DNA from: Thermosyntropha sp.
GTDB taxonomy: Bacteria > Bacillota > Syntrophomonadia > Syntrophomonadales > Syntrophomonadaceae
Direction of reading: 5' to 3'
DNA length: 64,000 nt
Assembly: GCF_017656155.1 (NCBI RefSeq)
Contig: NZ_JACDOH010000001.1
Span: 300,540-364,539 of the forward strand
The notes under the pieces were generated by a model. It was not told where the DNA came from, did not search any database, and was given only the letters and a program-made list of their open reading frames with translations. Positions 8,624 to 16,364 of the stretch are shown here, piece by piece (position 1 is the stretch's first letter; each line of letters starts with the position of its first letter). The position numbers and the translations under genes were made by a program.

Positions 8624-9740
8624 TAAAAGACCTACCTGGGCAGAAATAGATTTAGAGGCGGTAAGACATAATTTGCGTCAGATAAGGGAAGCGGCTGAAG
8701 GGTCTAAAGTAATGGCAGTAGTAAAGGCTAATGCATATGGACACGGTATGCTCAAGGTATGTGAAGTCTGCCTTAAGGAAGGGGTCGATTATTTCGGAGT
8801 AGCTAGTTTGGATGAAGCTCTAAATATAAGGGAAGAAAATATAAGAACACCTATACTTATTTTGGGATATGTTTCGCCTGAATATGCTGAAATTATAATA
8901 GAGAACGACATAAGCTGCACAGTGTTTAATTTAAACATGGCAGAGGCTTTATCCAGGGCTGCGGTTAAACTAGGAAAAAAAGCGGCAGTCCACATAAAAA
9001 TAGATACTGGTATGGGAAGATTGGGCTTTTTACCTGATGAGGAAAGCCTGGACATTGTAAGAAATATTATTGCCCTGCCGGGCATATTGGTAGAAGGTAT
9101 ATTTACTCATTTTGCTACTGCTGATGTTCGGGATAAGAGTTTTGCCTATGAACAGCTTACTCGCTTTAACTGGTTCGTAAGTGAATTAGAAAAGGATGGA
9201 ACCAAAATTCCTATTAAACACTGTTCCAATAGTGCAGCGCTTATTGATTTACCTGAAGCACGTTTTAACATGGTAAGGGCAGGAATAATTTTGTACGGCC
9301 TTTATCCTTCAAGGGAAGTCGATCAGAATAGAGTTAAAGTAATTCCAGTTATGCGGCTCAAAAGCAAAATCAGTTTTATAAAAGAGCTTCCAGCCGGGCA
9401 TACCGTAAGCTATGGACGGACTTACCGCTGTTTAGTTCCTACTAGGGTAGCTGTTGTTCCTGTAGGATATGCTGATGGATATAGCAGGCTTTTGTCTAAT
9501 AAGGCATGGGCGATGGTAAAAGGGAAAAAAGTGCCTCTGATTGGAACTGTTTGTATGGATCAGTGTATGTTTGATGTAAGTGAGGTAGAGGGTGTAAAAG
9601 AAGGTGACGAAGTCCTTCTATTTGGGAGAAAGGAAGATGGAATAACGGTTGATGATTTAGCTTCCATAATTGGAACGATAAATTATGAGGTCCTATCCTG
9701 TATAGGGCCACGCGTTCCCCGTATTTTTATAGGTGAATAA
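8616..9740 (+). CDS. alr: Alanine racemase
   Basis: PLP enzyme that makes D-alanine for peptidoglycan. The N-terminal barrel has the PLP lysine in MAVVKANAYGHG (Lys37). The segment HIKIDTGMGRLGF is conserved. The C-terminal domain holds the second catalytic residue region HTVSYGRTY and the loop VPVGYADGYSR with CMDQCMFDV. Length (374) is standard. The ATG at 8616 overlaps the end of the CBS gene. It precedes the ndoAI-ndoA toxin-antitoxin pair, an order conserved in Bacillus and many clostridia. Confidence 0.96.
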   Translation: MDNKRPTWAEIDLEAVRHNLRQIREAAEGSKVMAVVKANAYGHGMLKVCEVCLKEGVDYFGVASLDEALNIREENIRTPILILGYVSPEYAEIIIENDISCTVFNLNMAEALSRAAVKLGKKAAVHIKIDTGMGRLGFLPDEESLDIVRNIIALPGILVEGIFTHFATADVRDKSFAYEQLTRFNWFVSELEKDGTKIPIKHCSNSAALIDLPEARFNMVRAGIILYGLYPSREVDQNRVKVIPVMRLKSKISFIKELPAGHTVSYGRTYRCLVPTRVAVVPVGYADGYSRLLSNKAWAMVKGKKVPLIGTVCMDQCMFDVSEVEGVKEGDEVLLFGRKEDGITVDDLASIIGTINYEVLSCIGPRVPRIFIGE

Positions 9741-9760
9741 ATAAAAAGAAATTATTGGAT

Positions 9761-9790
9761 TTGCGAGCACCTTTTCATTTTAGATATAAT
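9761..9790 (+). promoter_or_regulatory. Promoter of ndoAI-ndoA
   Basis: TTGCGA (9761-9766), 18-bp spacer, TATAAT (9785-9790). The -35 overlaps the left arm (9764-9772, CGAGCACCT) of a perfect inverted repeat whose right arm (9821-9829, AGGTGCTCG) covers the Shine-Dalgarno of ndoAI. Confidence 0.6.
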
Positions 9791-9831
9791 GTTGCTATCG
9801 GTTATACATGTGTAATTTGGAGGTGCTCGTT

Positions 9832-10101
9832 TTGATAGCCTCAAAGCGAATAATAATAACGGTTCCAGAAAATCTTTTGGCTGAGGTTGAAGATATAATG
9901 ATAGCGGATGATAAAAGCCGCAGTGAAATAATAAGAGAAGCGATTAAATTTTATTTGGGGGAACGTAAAAGAATTTTGCTTAGAGAACAGATGAAAAAGG
10001 GATATATAGAAATGGCAGAGATAAATTTGCGCATTGCGCGTGAAAATGTGGGAGTGGAAGATGAAGTTATGAAAAACGGTGTAGAAAAATGGTTGGAGTG
10101 A
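9832..10101 (+). CDS. ndoAI: Antitoxin EndoAI, ribbon-helix-helix, CopG/MazE type
   Basis: Antitoxin of 89 residues that would inhibit the RNase toxin encoded next. The N-terminal ribbon-helix-helix domain reads KRIIITVPENLLAEVEDI followed by SRSEIIREAIKFYL, a dimeric DNA-binding fold, and the C-terminal helix is the expected toxin-binding part. The TTG at 9832 is preferred over ATG 9808 because GGAGGTG lies at 9819-9825 and homologues start just before the first beta strand. The gene is separated from ndoA by 8 bases. Autoregulation is likely, as the family binds its own promoter. Confidence 0.88.
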   Translation: MIASKRIIITVPENLLAEVEDIMIADDKSRSEIIREAIKFYLGERKRILLREQMKKGYIEMAEINLRIARENVGVEDEVMKNGVEKWLE

Positions 10102-10109
10102 TATGATAG

Positions 10110-10457
10110 ATGATTAAACGAGGTGAAATTTATTTTGCACAGCTGAACCCGGTTATAGGGTCAGAACAGGGTGGCACAAGGCCGGTAGTAGTTGTGCAAA
10201 ATGATATAGGCAACCAGTATAGTCCGACTACGATTATACTGGCTATAACCTCGCAGATTAATAAAGCGAAACTGCCCACCCATGTTGAACTGAAAGCAGA
10301 TAATTATGGTTTAGAGAGGGATTCGGTTATTTTAGCCGAGCAAATAAGGACTATTGATAAAACCAGGCTGAAACAGCGAATAGCTGCTTTAGATGAAGAA
10401 ACCATGAAGAAAGTAGAACAGGCTTTGCTTATAAGTTTAGGTTTGACCGAAATATGA
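10110..10457 (+). CDS. ndoA: mRNA interferase EndoA (MazF/PemK family)
   Basis: Endoribonuclease toxin of 115 residues. Motifs are [29 protein letters not shown] (positions 4-32, with the catalytic Arg in GGTRPV), the central [12 protein letters not shown] with the conserved Thr/Ser, and [15 protein letters not shown]. In Bacillus the enzyme cuts at UACAU. The reading frame is intact and the antitoxin is intact, so the pair should be functional. A strong terminator follows. Confidence 0.94.
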   Translation: MIKRGEIYFAQLNPVIGSEQGGTRPVVVVQNDIGNQYSPTTIILAITSQINKAKLPTHVELKADNYGLERDSVILAEQIRTIDKTRLKQRIAALDEETMKKVEQALLISLGLTEI

Positions 10458-10491
10458 TACATAATAACATAATCGAAAGGGTTATTGAAAG

Positions 10492-10526
10492 ATAGCCCCG
10501 GCTTTTGAGCCGGGGCTATTTCACTT
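10492..10526 (+). terminator. Intrinsic terminator after ndoA
   Basis: ATAGCCCCGGCT, loop TTTG and AGCCGGGGCTAT form a perfect 12-bp stem, followed by TTTCACTTT. Confidence 0.88.
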
Positions 10527-10546
10527 TAGGTAAGGGAGGGAAAGGT

Positions 10547-10627
10547 ATGATTCAGGTACATATTAACCTGAAAAGGGGGGGCAAAAAAATATTGATAATG
10601 ATTATCATTATCAATTATGCAGGTTAA
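10547..10627 (+). CDS. Possible 26-residue small ORF containing the Fur box
   Basis: ATG at 10547 is preceded by GGGAGGG (10534-10540) at good spacing. The product would start MIQVHINLKR, then GGKK and a very hydrophobic stretch ILIMIIII. The hydrophobic part is simply the translation of the Fur-like palindrome in one frame, so it may be a by-product of the operator. No homologue is known to me. Whether it is translated is open; the ribosome site is the only positive sign. Confidence 0.3.
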   Translation: MIQVHINLKRGGKKILIMIIIINYAG

Positions 10628-10636
10628 TTTTTTTTA
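10562..10636 (+). terminator. Inverted repeat enclosing the Fur box, ending in a T-run (possible terminator or attenuator)
   Basis: ATTAACCTG (10562-10570) is the exact complement of CAGGTTAAT (10620-10628), which runs straight into eight T (10628-10635). Between the arms sits the Fur palindrome, itself able to form a 12-bp stem. As RNA this could be a two-stem terminator; as DNA, a nested operator. Confidence 0.4.
10591..10615. promoter_or_regulatory. Perfect Fur-box palindrome
   Basis: A 25-bp perfect palindrome with a single central T, built from ATTGATAATGAT and its complement. Its core GATAATGAT-T-ATCATTATC (10594-10612) equals the classical 19-bp Fur consensus apart from the central base, and it contains the Bacillus 7-1-7 form TGATAAT-N-ATTATCA (10593-10607). 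It lies about 98 bases before the class-I amidotransferase-like gene and downstream of the ndoA terminator. No clear -35/-10 pair is visible around it. Confidence 0.8.
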
Positions 10637-10712
10637 GTCAAGGGAAAAATTTTTATATTTTGAAACGGGGGTAAGTATATTTTTATAAGAATTGAAACAG
10701 GGAGGGATTTAT

Positions 10713-11408
10713 TTGCGCCCAGTTATAGGGATAACCGGTGATTTTTTTGAGGAGGAAAATCTTTTAAGGCTTAAAAAATATTATATTGATATGGTCATGA
10801 AAGCAGGAGGAATAGGAATTATTTTAGCTCCGGTAGAAGATGAATTTATAATCAACAATTATATAAATATATGCGATGGCTTTATTTTCAGCGGTGGAGG
10901 AGATATTGATCCCTGTTATTGGGGGGAGGCAGCTACTCCTTCTATGAGGGAAATAAATCCTTTAAGGGATAGGTTTGAAATTATGCTGGGACGCAAGATT
11001 TTGGGAGGAAATATACCTGCCTTAGGGATATGCCGGGGATGCCAGCTGCTTAATGTGGCAGCAGGGGGAAGTATTGTGCAGAATATTGTTTCTTTGATGT
11101 CTCATGAGCAAAAAGCTCCGCGTAGTTATCCTTTTCATGATATATTTATAGAGGAAGAAAGTATTTTGTATAAAATATTAGGGACCGGAAGAATAAAAGT
11201 AAACAGCTTTCATCACCAGGCGGTAAATAAGCCTGGGAATGGTATAAAAGTGAGTGCCAGATCAGCCGATGGAGTAGTTGAGGCAGTTGAAAGCGAAAAT
11301 CATTATTTTGTAATAGGAGTACAATGGCATCCGGAATGTATGGATGATAAATACTCTTTTCTTCTTTTTAAGGCATTAATTGGAGCTTGTCTGAGATATA
11401 TCTATTAG
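10713..11408 (+). CDS. Class-I glutamine amidotransferase-like peptidase C26 (gamma-glutamyl-gamma-aminobutyrate hydrolase type)
   Basis: Hydrolase of 231 residues of the PuuD/peptidase C26 type, which cuts gamma-glutamyl bonds. The nucleophile elbow is LGICRGCQLLNVAAGG (Cys) and the catalytic His-x-Glu is in GVQWHPE; FSGGGDIDPCYWGE and FHHQAVNKPG are family signatures. The TTG at 10713 is chosen because GGAGGG (10701-10706) lies 6 bases before it. The natural substrate is not shown; gamma-glutamyl-GABA is only the best-studied example. A Fur-box palindrome stands in the leader region. Confidence 0.85.
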   Translation: MRPVIGITGDFFEEENLLRLKKYYIDMVMKAGGIGIILAPVEDEFIINNYINICDGFIFSGGGDIDPCYWGEAATPSMREINPLRDRFEIMLGRKILGGNIPALGICRGCQLLNVAAGGSIVQNIVSLMSHEQKAPRSYPFHDIFIEEESILYKILGTGRIKVNSFHHQAVNKPGNGIKVSARSADGVVEAVESENHYFVIGVQWHPECMDDKYSFLLFKALIGACLRYIY

Positions 11409-11497
11409 CTAGTATTATAATAAACTAGGATTTTACATTTAACAGACCAGGATTTTAGTTCATAAGATATTAAAGGAGAGGAAAGGGGCTAGCATTT

Positions 11498-12643
11498 GTG
11501 ATTGCCATAAAACAGGGCAAGGTATTCAGTCAGGAAAAAAAAGCTTTTATAGATAATAATTTAATACTGATTGAAGGAAATTATATCAAGGCAGCAGGCG
11601 AAAATGTGGAATTTGCTGAAAATGTAAAGGTAATAGATGCTTCTTCTTGCTATATAATGCCCGGGTTTATTGATGCTCATACCCATATAGGGTTGGAAGA
11701 AGAAATATACCGGATAGAAGGCGATGATGTAAATGAGATAAGTGATCCGATAACCCCGCATCTGCGGGCAGTAGACGGAATTAACTGGAATGACCTAGCT
11801 TTTACAGATGCCTTAAAGGGGGGGGTTACCCGTTCGGTAAGTATGCCCGGCAGTGCTAATATAATTGGCGGGCAGGCGGTTTTTATAAAACATTTGGCTT
11901 CAAGCATAATGGATATGGTTTGTAAAAATCCATGTGCTTTAAAGGCTGCTTTAGGAGAAAATCCGAAACGGGTATATACAGCTGAAAAGAAATCGCCTAA
12001 AACCAGAATGGCCAACGCTGCTTTTTTGAGGGAGGCTTTTTATAAGGCAGCAAAAAAGCTTGATAAAAGTGATTTATCACCTGAAGAAGAATTTAAATTT
12101 CTGCCGCTTTTTAAAGTTTTACGAAAAGAGATGCCTTTATTTTTGCATGCCCACAGGGCGGATGATATTTTGACGGCTTTGCGGATAAAAGATGAGTTTG
12201 GCTTTGAACTGGTTATTCAGCATGGCACAGAGGCTTTCATGGTGGCGGATGAGCTTGTTAGAAGAGATGTCCCTGTATTTTTAGGTCCGCTTCTGGTTAA
12301 TCGGGCGAAGGTAGAGATGAAAGAAGTAGCTTTCAAAAATGCGGCTTTACTTGACAAAGCTGGAGTAAAGTTTGCTTTTATAACTGACCACCCTGTAGTT
12401 CCGATTGAGCAACTGAGGGTTTGTGCGGCACTTGCTGTGCGGGAAGGGTTATCAGAAGAAAGAGCTTTAGAAGCGTTGACAGCTATTCCGGCTCAAATTT
12501 TAAAATGTGATGGTGATCTTGGTTCTATCGCTCCGGGCAAACGGGCAGATATAGTAATTTTTGACGGCCATCCTCTAGAATTTAAATCCAGGGTTAAATA
12601 TGTTATGGTTGATGGCGTTTTATGGGGGGATAATCTTGAATAA
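11498..12643 (+). CDS. Metal-dependent amidohydrolase, imidazolonepropionase-like family
   Basis: Amidohydrolase of 381 residues. Visible metal and catalytic motifs are MPGFIDAHTHIG, FLHAHRADD, IQHGTEAF and ITDHPVVP (catalytic Asp), followed by the C-terminal strand domain GSIAPGKRADIVIFDGHPLE. The pattern fits the imidazolonepropionase/prolidase-like branch of uncharacterised hydrolases in Firmicutes. The start is GTG at 11498 with AAAGGAGAGG upstream. The substrate is unknown. The following small gene overlaps its end by 8 bases, so the two are translationally coupled. Confidence 0.85.
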   Translation: MIAIKQGKVFSQEKKAFIDNNLILIEGNYIKAAGENVEFAENVKVIDASSCYIMPGFIDAHTHIGLEEEIYRIEGDDVNEISDPITPHLRAVDGINWNDLAFTDALKGGVTRSVSMPGSANIIGGQAVFIKHLASSIMDMVCKNPCALKAALGENPKRVYTAEKKSPKTRMANAAFLREAFYKAAKKLDKSDLSPEEEFKFLPLFKVLRKEMPLFLHAHRADDILTALRIKDEFGFELVIQHGTEAFMVADELVRRDVPVFLGPLLVNRAKVEMKEVAFKNAALLDKAGVKFAFITDHPVVPIEQLRVCAALAVREGLSEERALEALTAIPAQILKCDGDLGSIAPGKRADIVIFDGHPLEFKSRVKYVMVDGVLWGDNLE

Positions 12644-12827
12644 AGGGGATCTTTTTACAGTATATATTGACGGTAATGTTCTTACGGTTTGTGTCTTGGG
12701 ATTTTATCAGGAGGAATACAGTGGAGAAGAAATGGTTATCTTGGCAGTAGTAAATCAGGATAATCTTGTTCATATTCCAGCTTCAGATTTAGAAGCTATT
12801 TTCCCCCATAAGAAGTATTTGAACTAA
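12636..12827 (+). CDS. Small conserved-looking hypothetical protein
   Basis: Protein of 63 residues starting MNKGDLFTVYIDGNVLTV, with a probable all-beta N-terminal part and the C-terminal motif LVHIPASDLEAIFPHKK. TTG at 12636 is favoured by GGGGGGA at 12624-12630; a longer in-frame ATG at 12600 would extend deep into the amidohydrolase. It is coupled to that gene by an 8-base overlap and is followed by a terminator. I do not recognise the family. No membrane segment or signal is seen. Confidence 0.65.
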   Translation: MNKGDLFTVYIDGNVLTVCVLGFYQEEYSGEEMVILAVVNQDNLVHIPASDLEAIFPHKKYLN

Positions 12828-12848
12828 AAGTATAGCTAAAAAGAATGG

Positions 12849-12880
12849 AAGGCTTTCGCTATTGGGAAAGCCTTTTTTAT
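12849..12880 (+). terminator. Intrinsic terminator after the amidohydrolase operon
   Basis: AAGGCTTTC pairs with GAAAGCCTT around the loop GCTATTGG, followed by TTTTATTTGG. Confidence 0.82.
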
Positions 12881-12960
12881 TTGGTTTTATTTTCCTGGAG
12901 GAATATATCAATTATATACGAATTTTGTAATTATCCATATTTTTGTGAGGTGAATCAGGA

Positions 12961-14325
12961 TTGTTTAAAAAAGCTGCTGTTTTTTTTATGGCATTTTTTA
13001 TAATGTTTTTTTTATTTCCTTATTCGGCTGATTCAGCAGACAACATAAAAATAAAGATTGATGGGAAGCTTTGTTTTTTTGAAACCGAACCCCAAATTTT
13101 AAATAATCGGGTTATGGTGCCGGTGCGCTTTGTTATAGAAAATCCATCTTTCGGTGGAGAGGTATTCTGGGATGGCAGTTTGCGCAAGGTAGCTATTAAC
13201 TGTCAGAACCGATATATTGAATTTTATATTGGAAGTATTAAAGCCATAGTTGATGGCAAGGAGTATTATTTTGACGCTGCACCTTACATATATAAAAACA
13301 GGAGTTATATTCCTTTAAGGTTTTTGGCGGAAACTTTGGGGGCTAAAGTCAGTTGGGACGGAGATAAGCGGGAAGTAGGGATTAATTTTAAAACCGAAGA
13401 GGATGTACATAAAAAAGTCTTTGCATATTATTATTACCGTTCTTTTGATGAGCTCAAGCAGAATGTAGATTTATTTACAGATATAGCTTTTCGATGGTTT
13501 TGGACCAATGGAAGAGGAGACCTGTATTACGAATATGCTGATAATTATGACCAGATTTTGCAGTTTACACACGATGCAGGGATAAAAAGTCATGCGAGTA
13601 TAGCCTTGATGGTAAAAGAGCCGCTGCATGAGCTTTTAACCAGTTCTCAAAATCGTAGGAACCTTATTGATAATATTGTTTATATAGTTAAAAGGGATAA
13701 ATATGATGGGGTTAATATTGATTTTGAATTTATTGACCCTAATGATGGCCCATATTTTACTATATTTCTGCGTGAGCTTAAAACGGCGTTAGGTAAGGAT
13801 ATTCCTCTTTCGGTGGCGGTTTTTGGCCGAACTGGTAAAGACAAGTGGCCTATAGCTTATGAATATGATAAAATTGGCCAAATAGCAGATTATGTTGTAG
13901 TGATGGCTTATGATTACAGCTATGCTACATCGAATCCCGGACCGATAGCCCCTCTGTGGTGGGTGAAAGAGGTGGCAGATTATATGTCAAGAGTTATGCC
14001 GGCGGAAAAAATACTTCTAGGTATTCCGACTTATGGTTATGATTGGTCTTTAGCCGGAGGAAGGGCGAGCACGGTTACGGCAACAAAATTGCAGAATCTT
14101 AAAAGCAAATATGTTCTTAATGAATATTTCGACAGTTATAGCATGAGTCCTTATTGGACATATTATGACGCGTATGGAAACCTTCATTATATTTGGCTTG
14201 AAAATAAAAGGAGCCTTGAAGAAAAGATTAAAGTAGCAGATGATTATGGCTTGGGAGGGATTTCCTTCTGGAGGATAGGCAATGGTTTTACAGATCTTTA
14301 TGAGCTTTTAAGGGAAAGAAAATAG
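12961..14325 (+). CDS. Secreted GH18 hydrolase with copper-amine-oxidase-like N-terminal domain
   Basis: Exported protein of 454 residues. A signal peptide (about 1-25) is followed by a Cu_amine_oxidN1 stalk domain (about 30-143), with VMVPVRFV and SYIPLRFLAETLGAKV repeats. A glycoside hydrolase 18 barrel follows (about 150-450); its catalytic motif DGVNIDFEF has the acid Glu at 256, and MAYDYSY and GISFWRIGNG are further family marks. Relatives in spore formers (SleL/YaaH/YdhD group) act on peptidoglycan N-acetylglucosamine in spores. Start is TTG with GTGAGGTGA before it. It stands alone. A cell-wall or spore-cortex role is inferred. Confidence 0.9.
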   Translation: MFKKAAVFFMAFFIMFFLFPYSADSADNIKIKIDGKLCFFETEPQILNNRVMVPVRFVIENPSFGGEVFWDGSLRKVAINCQNRYIEFYIGSIKAIVDGKEYYFDAAPYIYKNRSYIPLRFLAETLGAKVSWDGDKREVGINFKTEEDVHKKVFAYYYYRSFDELKQNVDLFTDIAFRWFWTNGRGDLYYEYADNYDQILQFTHDAGIKSHASIALMVKEPLHELLTSSQNRRNLIDNIVYIVKRDKYDGVNIDFEFIDPNDGPYFTIFLRELKTALGKDIPLSVAVFGRTGKDKWPIAYEYDKIGQIADYVVVMAYDYSYATSNPGPIAPLWWVKEVADYMSRVMPAEKILLGIPTYGYDWSLAGGRASTVTATKLQNLKSKYVLNEYFDSYSMSPYWTYYDAYGNLHYIWLENKRSLEEKIKVADDYGLGGISFWRIGNGFTDLYELLRERK

Positions 14326-14376
14326 TTAAAAAAATCGTCAATTTATGTTCCTTTGATATATAATTAATGAAAGAAA

Positions 14377-14408
14377 GAGCCGCCTTTAGAGGCGGTTTAA
14401 ATTTTGCT
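14377..14408 (+). terminator. Weak intrinsic terminator after the GH18 gene
   Basis: CCGCCT, loop TTAG, AGGCGG, flanked by wobble and A-T pairs and followed by TTTAAATTTTG. Confidence 0.6.
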
Positions 14409-14467
14409 TTAGATCACGTGTAATTTTCATAATTATTGAGGTTATACTTTAGGGAGGGGATAAAAAA

Positions 14468-15157
14468 ATGGAACCTGAACAGCCTGATCTTTTCGGCGGT
14501 TTATTTGGTGAAAAAAAAGAAGTTGAAATAGAGATAGAAAACCAGGAAAAGATATATACGCCTTTTCTCCCTGGAGTTGAAATAGGAGAGGCTTATCCTC
14601 ATGTTAAAACTTTAAGTGAGCTGGAAAAAGAAGCTTTAAGCTGTCAAAAGTGCCGTCTGCGCAGTACCTGTAATAAGGTGGTTTTTGGAGAAGGACCTGA
14701 AAAAAGCAGGATTATGCTGATTGGAGAAGGACCGGGAAAGGATGAAGATGAACAGGGAAGGCCTTTTGTGGGAAGAGCCGGACAGCTTTTAGACAGGATA
14801 CTTAATGCTGCTGAGATTCCTCGTGAAAAAGCTTATATAAGCAATGTGGTAAAATGCCGGCCGCCGGGGAACCGGCTTCCTAATCCGGATGAGGTTCATG
14901 CGTGCCGGGGTTATCTGGAGGCTCAGATAAGGATAATAAAACCGGCTATTATTGTTTGCCTTGGTTCTATGGCAAGCCAGGTTATAATAAGTCCAAAGGC
15001 GAGGATTACACAGATAAGGGGCAATTGGTTTATGCGTGGTGGAATTATGATAATGCCGACTTTCCATCCGGCTGCTCTTTTGAGAAATGAGTCTTATAAG
15101 CGCCCAACCTGGGAAGACTTTAAAATGATAAGAGATCAGTTTAAAAAAATAATTTAA
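14468..15157 (+). CDS. Family 4 uracil-DNA glycosylase (Fe-S type)
   Basis: DNA-repair enzyme of 229 residues that removes uracil from DNA. An N-terminal charged stretch (1-45) is specific to this protein. The core begins with the cluster-binding CQKCRLRSTC (Cys pair), the active-site motif GEGPGKDEDEQGRPFVGRAG, then NVVKCRPPGNR with VHACRGYL (further cluster Cys) and the second active-site motif TFHPAALLR. Family 4 enzymes carry a [4Fe-4S] cluster and are typical of thermophiles and anaerobes. GGGAGGGG precedes the ATG. It leads into tsaE after 30 bases. Confidence 0.92.
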   Translation: MEPEQPDLFGGLFGEKKEVEIEIENQEKIYTPFLPGVEIGEAYPHVKTLSELEKEALSCQKCRLRSTCNKVVFGEGPEKSRIMLIGEGPGKDEDEQGRPFVGRAGQLLDRILNAAEIPREKAYISNVVKCRPPGNRLPNPDEVHACRGYLEAQIRIIKPAIIVCLGSMASQVIISPKARITQIRGNWFMRGGIMIMPTFHPAALLRNESYKRPTWEDFKMIRDQFKKII

Positions 15158-15187
15158 ATTTAAAAATGATATTAAAGAGGTGAAAAG

Positions 15188-15667
15188 ATGCAGCTTGTGG
15201 TTGAGAATGCTGCGAAAATGGAAGAACTGGGAGAAAAACTGGCAGGGCTATTAAAATCGCAGGATATTGTTTATCTTACAGGCGATTTAGGGGTAGGAAA
15301 AACTACTCTGGTACGGGGAATAGCCCGGGGGTTAGGATATGAAGGTAAGGTTACCAGCCCTACCTTTACTTTAATGAATATTTATGAGGGGAAATTTCCC
15401 ATTTTTCATTTTGACTTTTATCGCCTTGATGAAGAATCAGAGCTTAAGGATTTAGGTTTAGAGGATTATCTGGGAAAAGAAGGCATAGCCCTTGTAGAGT
15501 GGGCTAAGGGTTCAAGCCTTTTTTTGCCTGAAGAAGCTTTGTTCATAAATATCACTTTAGTTGATGATGATTATGAAAAGGGTCGGCTTGTAAGTTTTAA
15601 AGCCTGTGGAAAAAAATATGAAGAAAAGCTTAAGGAGTTGAAAAATCTTGCTGGTTTTAGCCGTTGA
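15188..15667 (+). CDS. tsaE: tRNA t6A biosynthesis ATPase TsaE
   Basis: ATPase of 159 residues required for threonylcarbamoyl-adenosine at tRNA position 37, working with TsaB and TsaD. It has Walker A TGDLGVGKTTLVRG, SPTFTLMNIYEG, the HFDFYRL motif and LVEWAKG. AGAGGTG precedes the ATG. It overlaps tsaB by 20 bases, giving a tightly coupled operon. Length is typical. Confidence 0.96.
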   Translation: MQLVVENAAKMEELGEKLAGLLKSQDIVYLTGDLGVGKTTLVRGIARGLGYEGKVTSPTFTLMNIYEGKFPIFHFDFYRLDEESELKDLGLEDYLGKEGIALVEWAKGSSLFLPEEALFINITLVDDDYEKGRLVSFKACGKKYEEKLKELKNLAGFSR

Positions 15668-16364
15668 CAGTGCTACACCGGTAGCAGGAGTAGCTGTTTT
15701 AAACAGGGATAAAGTTTTATATGAAGAATTCTGCAACTACAAAAAAACCCATTCTGAAACTTTGCTTCCTATGATTGATCGGGCTTTAAAGGTCTGTGAA
15801 TGCACTTTAGATGACATCACAGCTTTAGCCGTTACAATAGGTCCGGGTTCTTTTACCGGGCTCAGGATAGGTATGGGGACAGTAAAAGGTTTGAGCCTGG
15901 CTTCAGGTAAACCTGTGGTAACTATATCTACTTTGGACATGTTGGCAGCTAATGCTCTATATGCGGAGGATTTGCTGATCGTTCCCGTTTTGGATGCACG
16001 AAAAAATGAGGTATACAGTGCGATTTATGAGTTTCATGGGATTATGCAAAAGATTGTTCCTGAAAAGACATGGGGAACGGAAGAGCTGGTTTTAAAAATT
16101 GAGGAAGAAAAAAAATCTTTAGGTAAAAAAGGAGTTATAATGCTGGGGGATGGATTTTATCCTTATGAGGATTACTGGCGAAATATGTTTGGTGAAAACA
16201 TGTTTGTGCCGCCTCCCCATTTGATGCTTCCACGTGCTGCTGCTATGGGGGTGTGGGCTTTTGATAAAATAGAAAAAGAAGATTTTGCAGATATATGGAC
16301 TTTAAGTCCGGTTTATTTACGTTTATCGGAAGCAGAATATCGGCTTAGAAGAGGAGAATTGTAA
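15648..16364 (+). CDS. tsaB: tRNA t6A biosynthesis protein TsaB
   Basis: Inactive paralogue of TsaD that forms the TsaBD core of the t6A synthase. It opens LAVDSATPVAGVAVL, the ASKHA-fold phosphate motif, and continues with HSETLLPMIDRAL and the VTIGPGSFTGLRIGMGTVKGL signature. Start is TTG at 15648 inside the end of tsaE, with AAGGAG upstream. The stop codon abuts the ATG of rimI. Length is 238 residues. Confidence 0.96.
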   Translation: MLVLAVDSATPVAGVAVLNRDKVLYEEFCNYKKTHSETLLPMIDRALKVCECTLDDITALAVTIGPGSFTGLRIGMGTVKGLSLASGKPVVTISTLDMLAANALYAEDLLIVPVLDARKNEVYSAIYEFHGIMQKIVPEKTWGTEELVLKIEEEKKSLGKKGVIMLGDGFYPYEDYWRNMFGENMFVPPPHLMLPRAAAMGVWAFDKIEKEDFADIWTLSPVYLRLSEAEYRLRRGEL

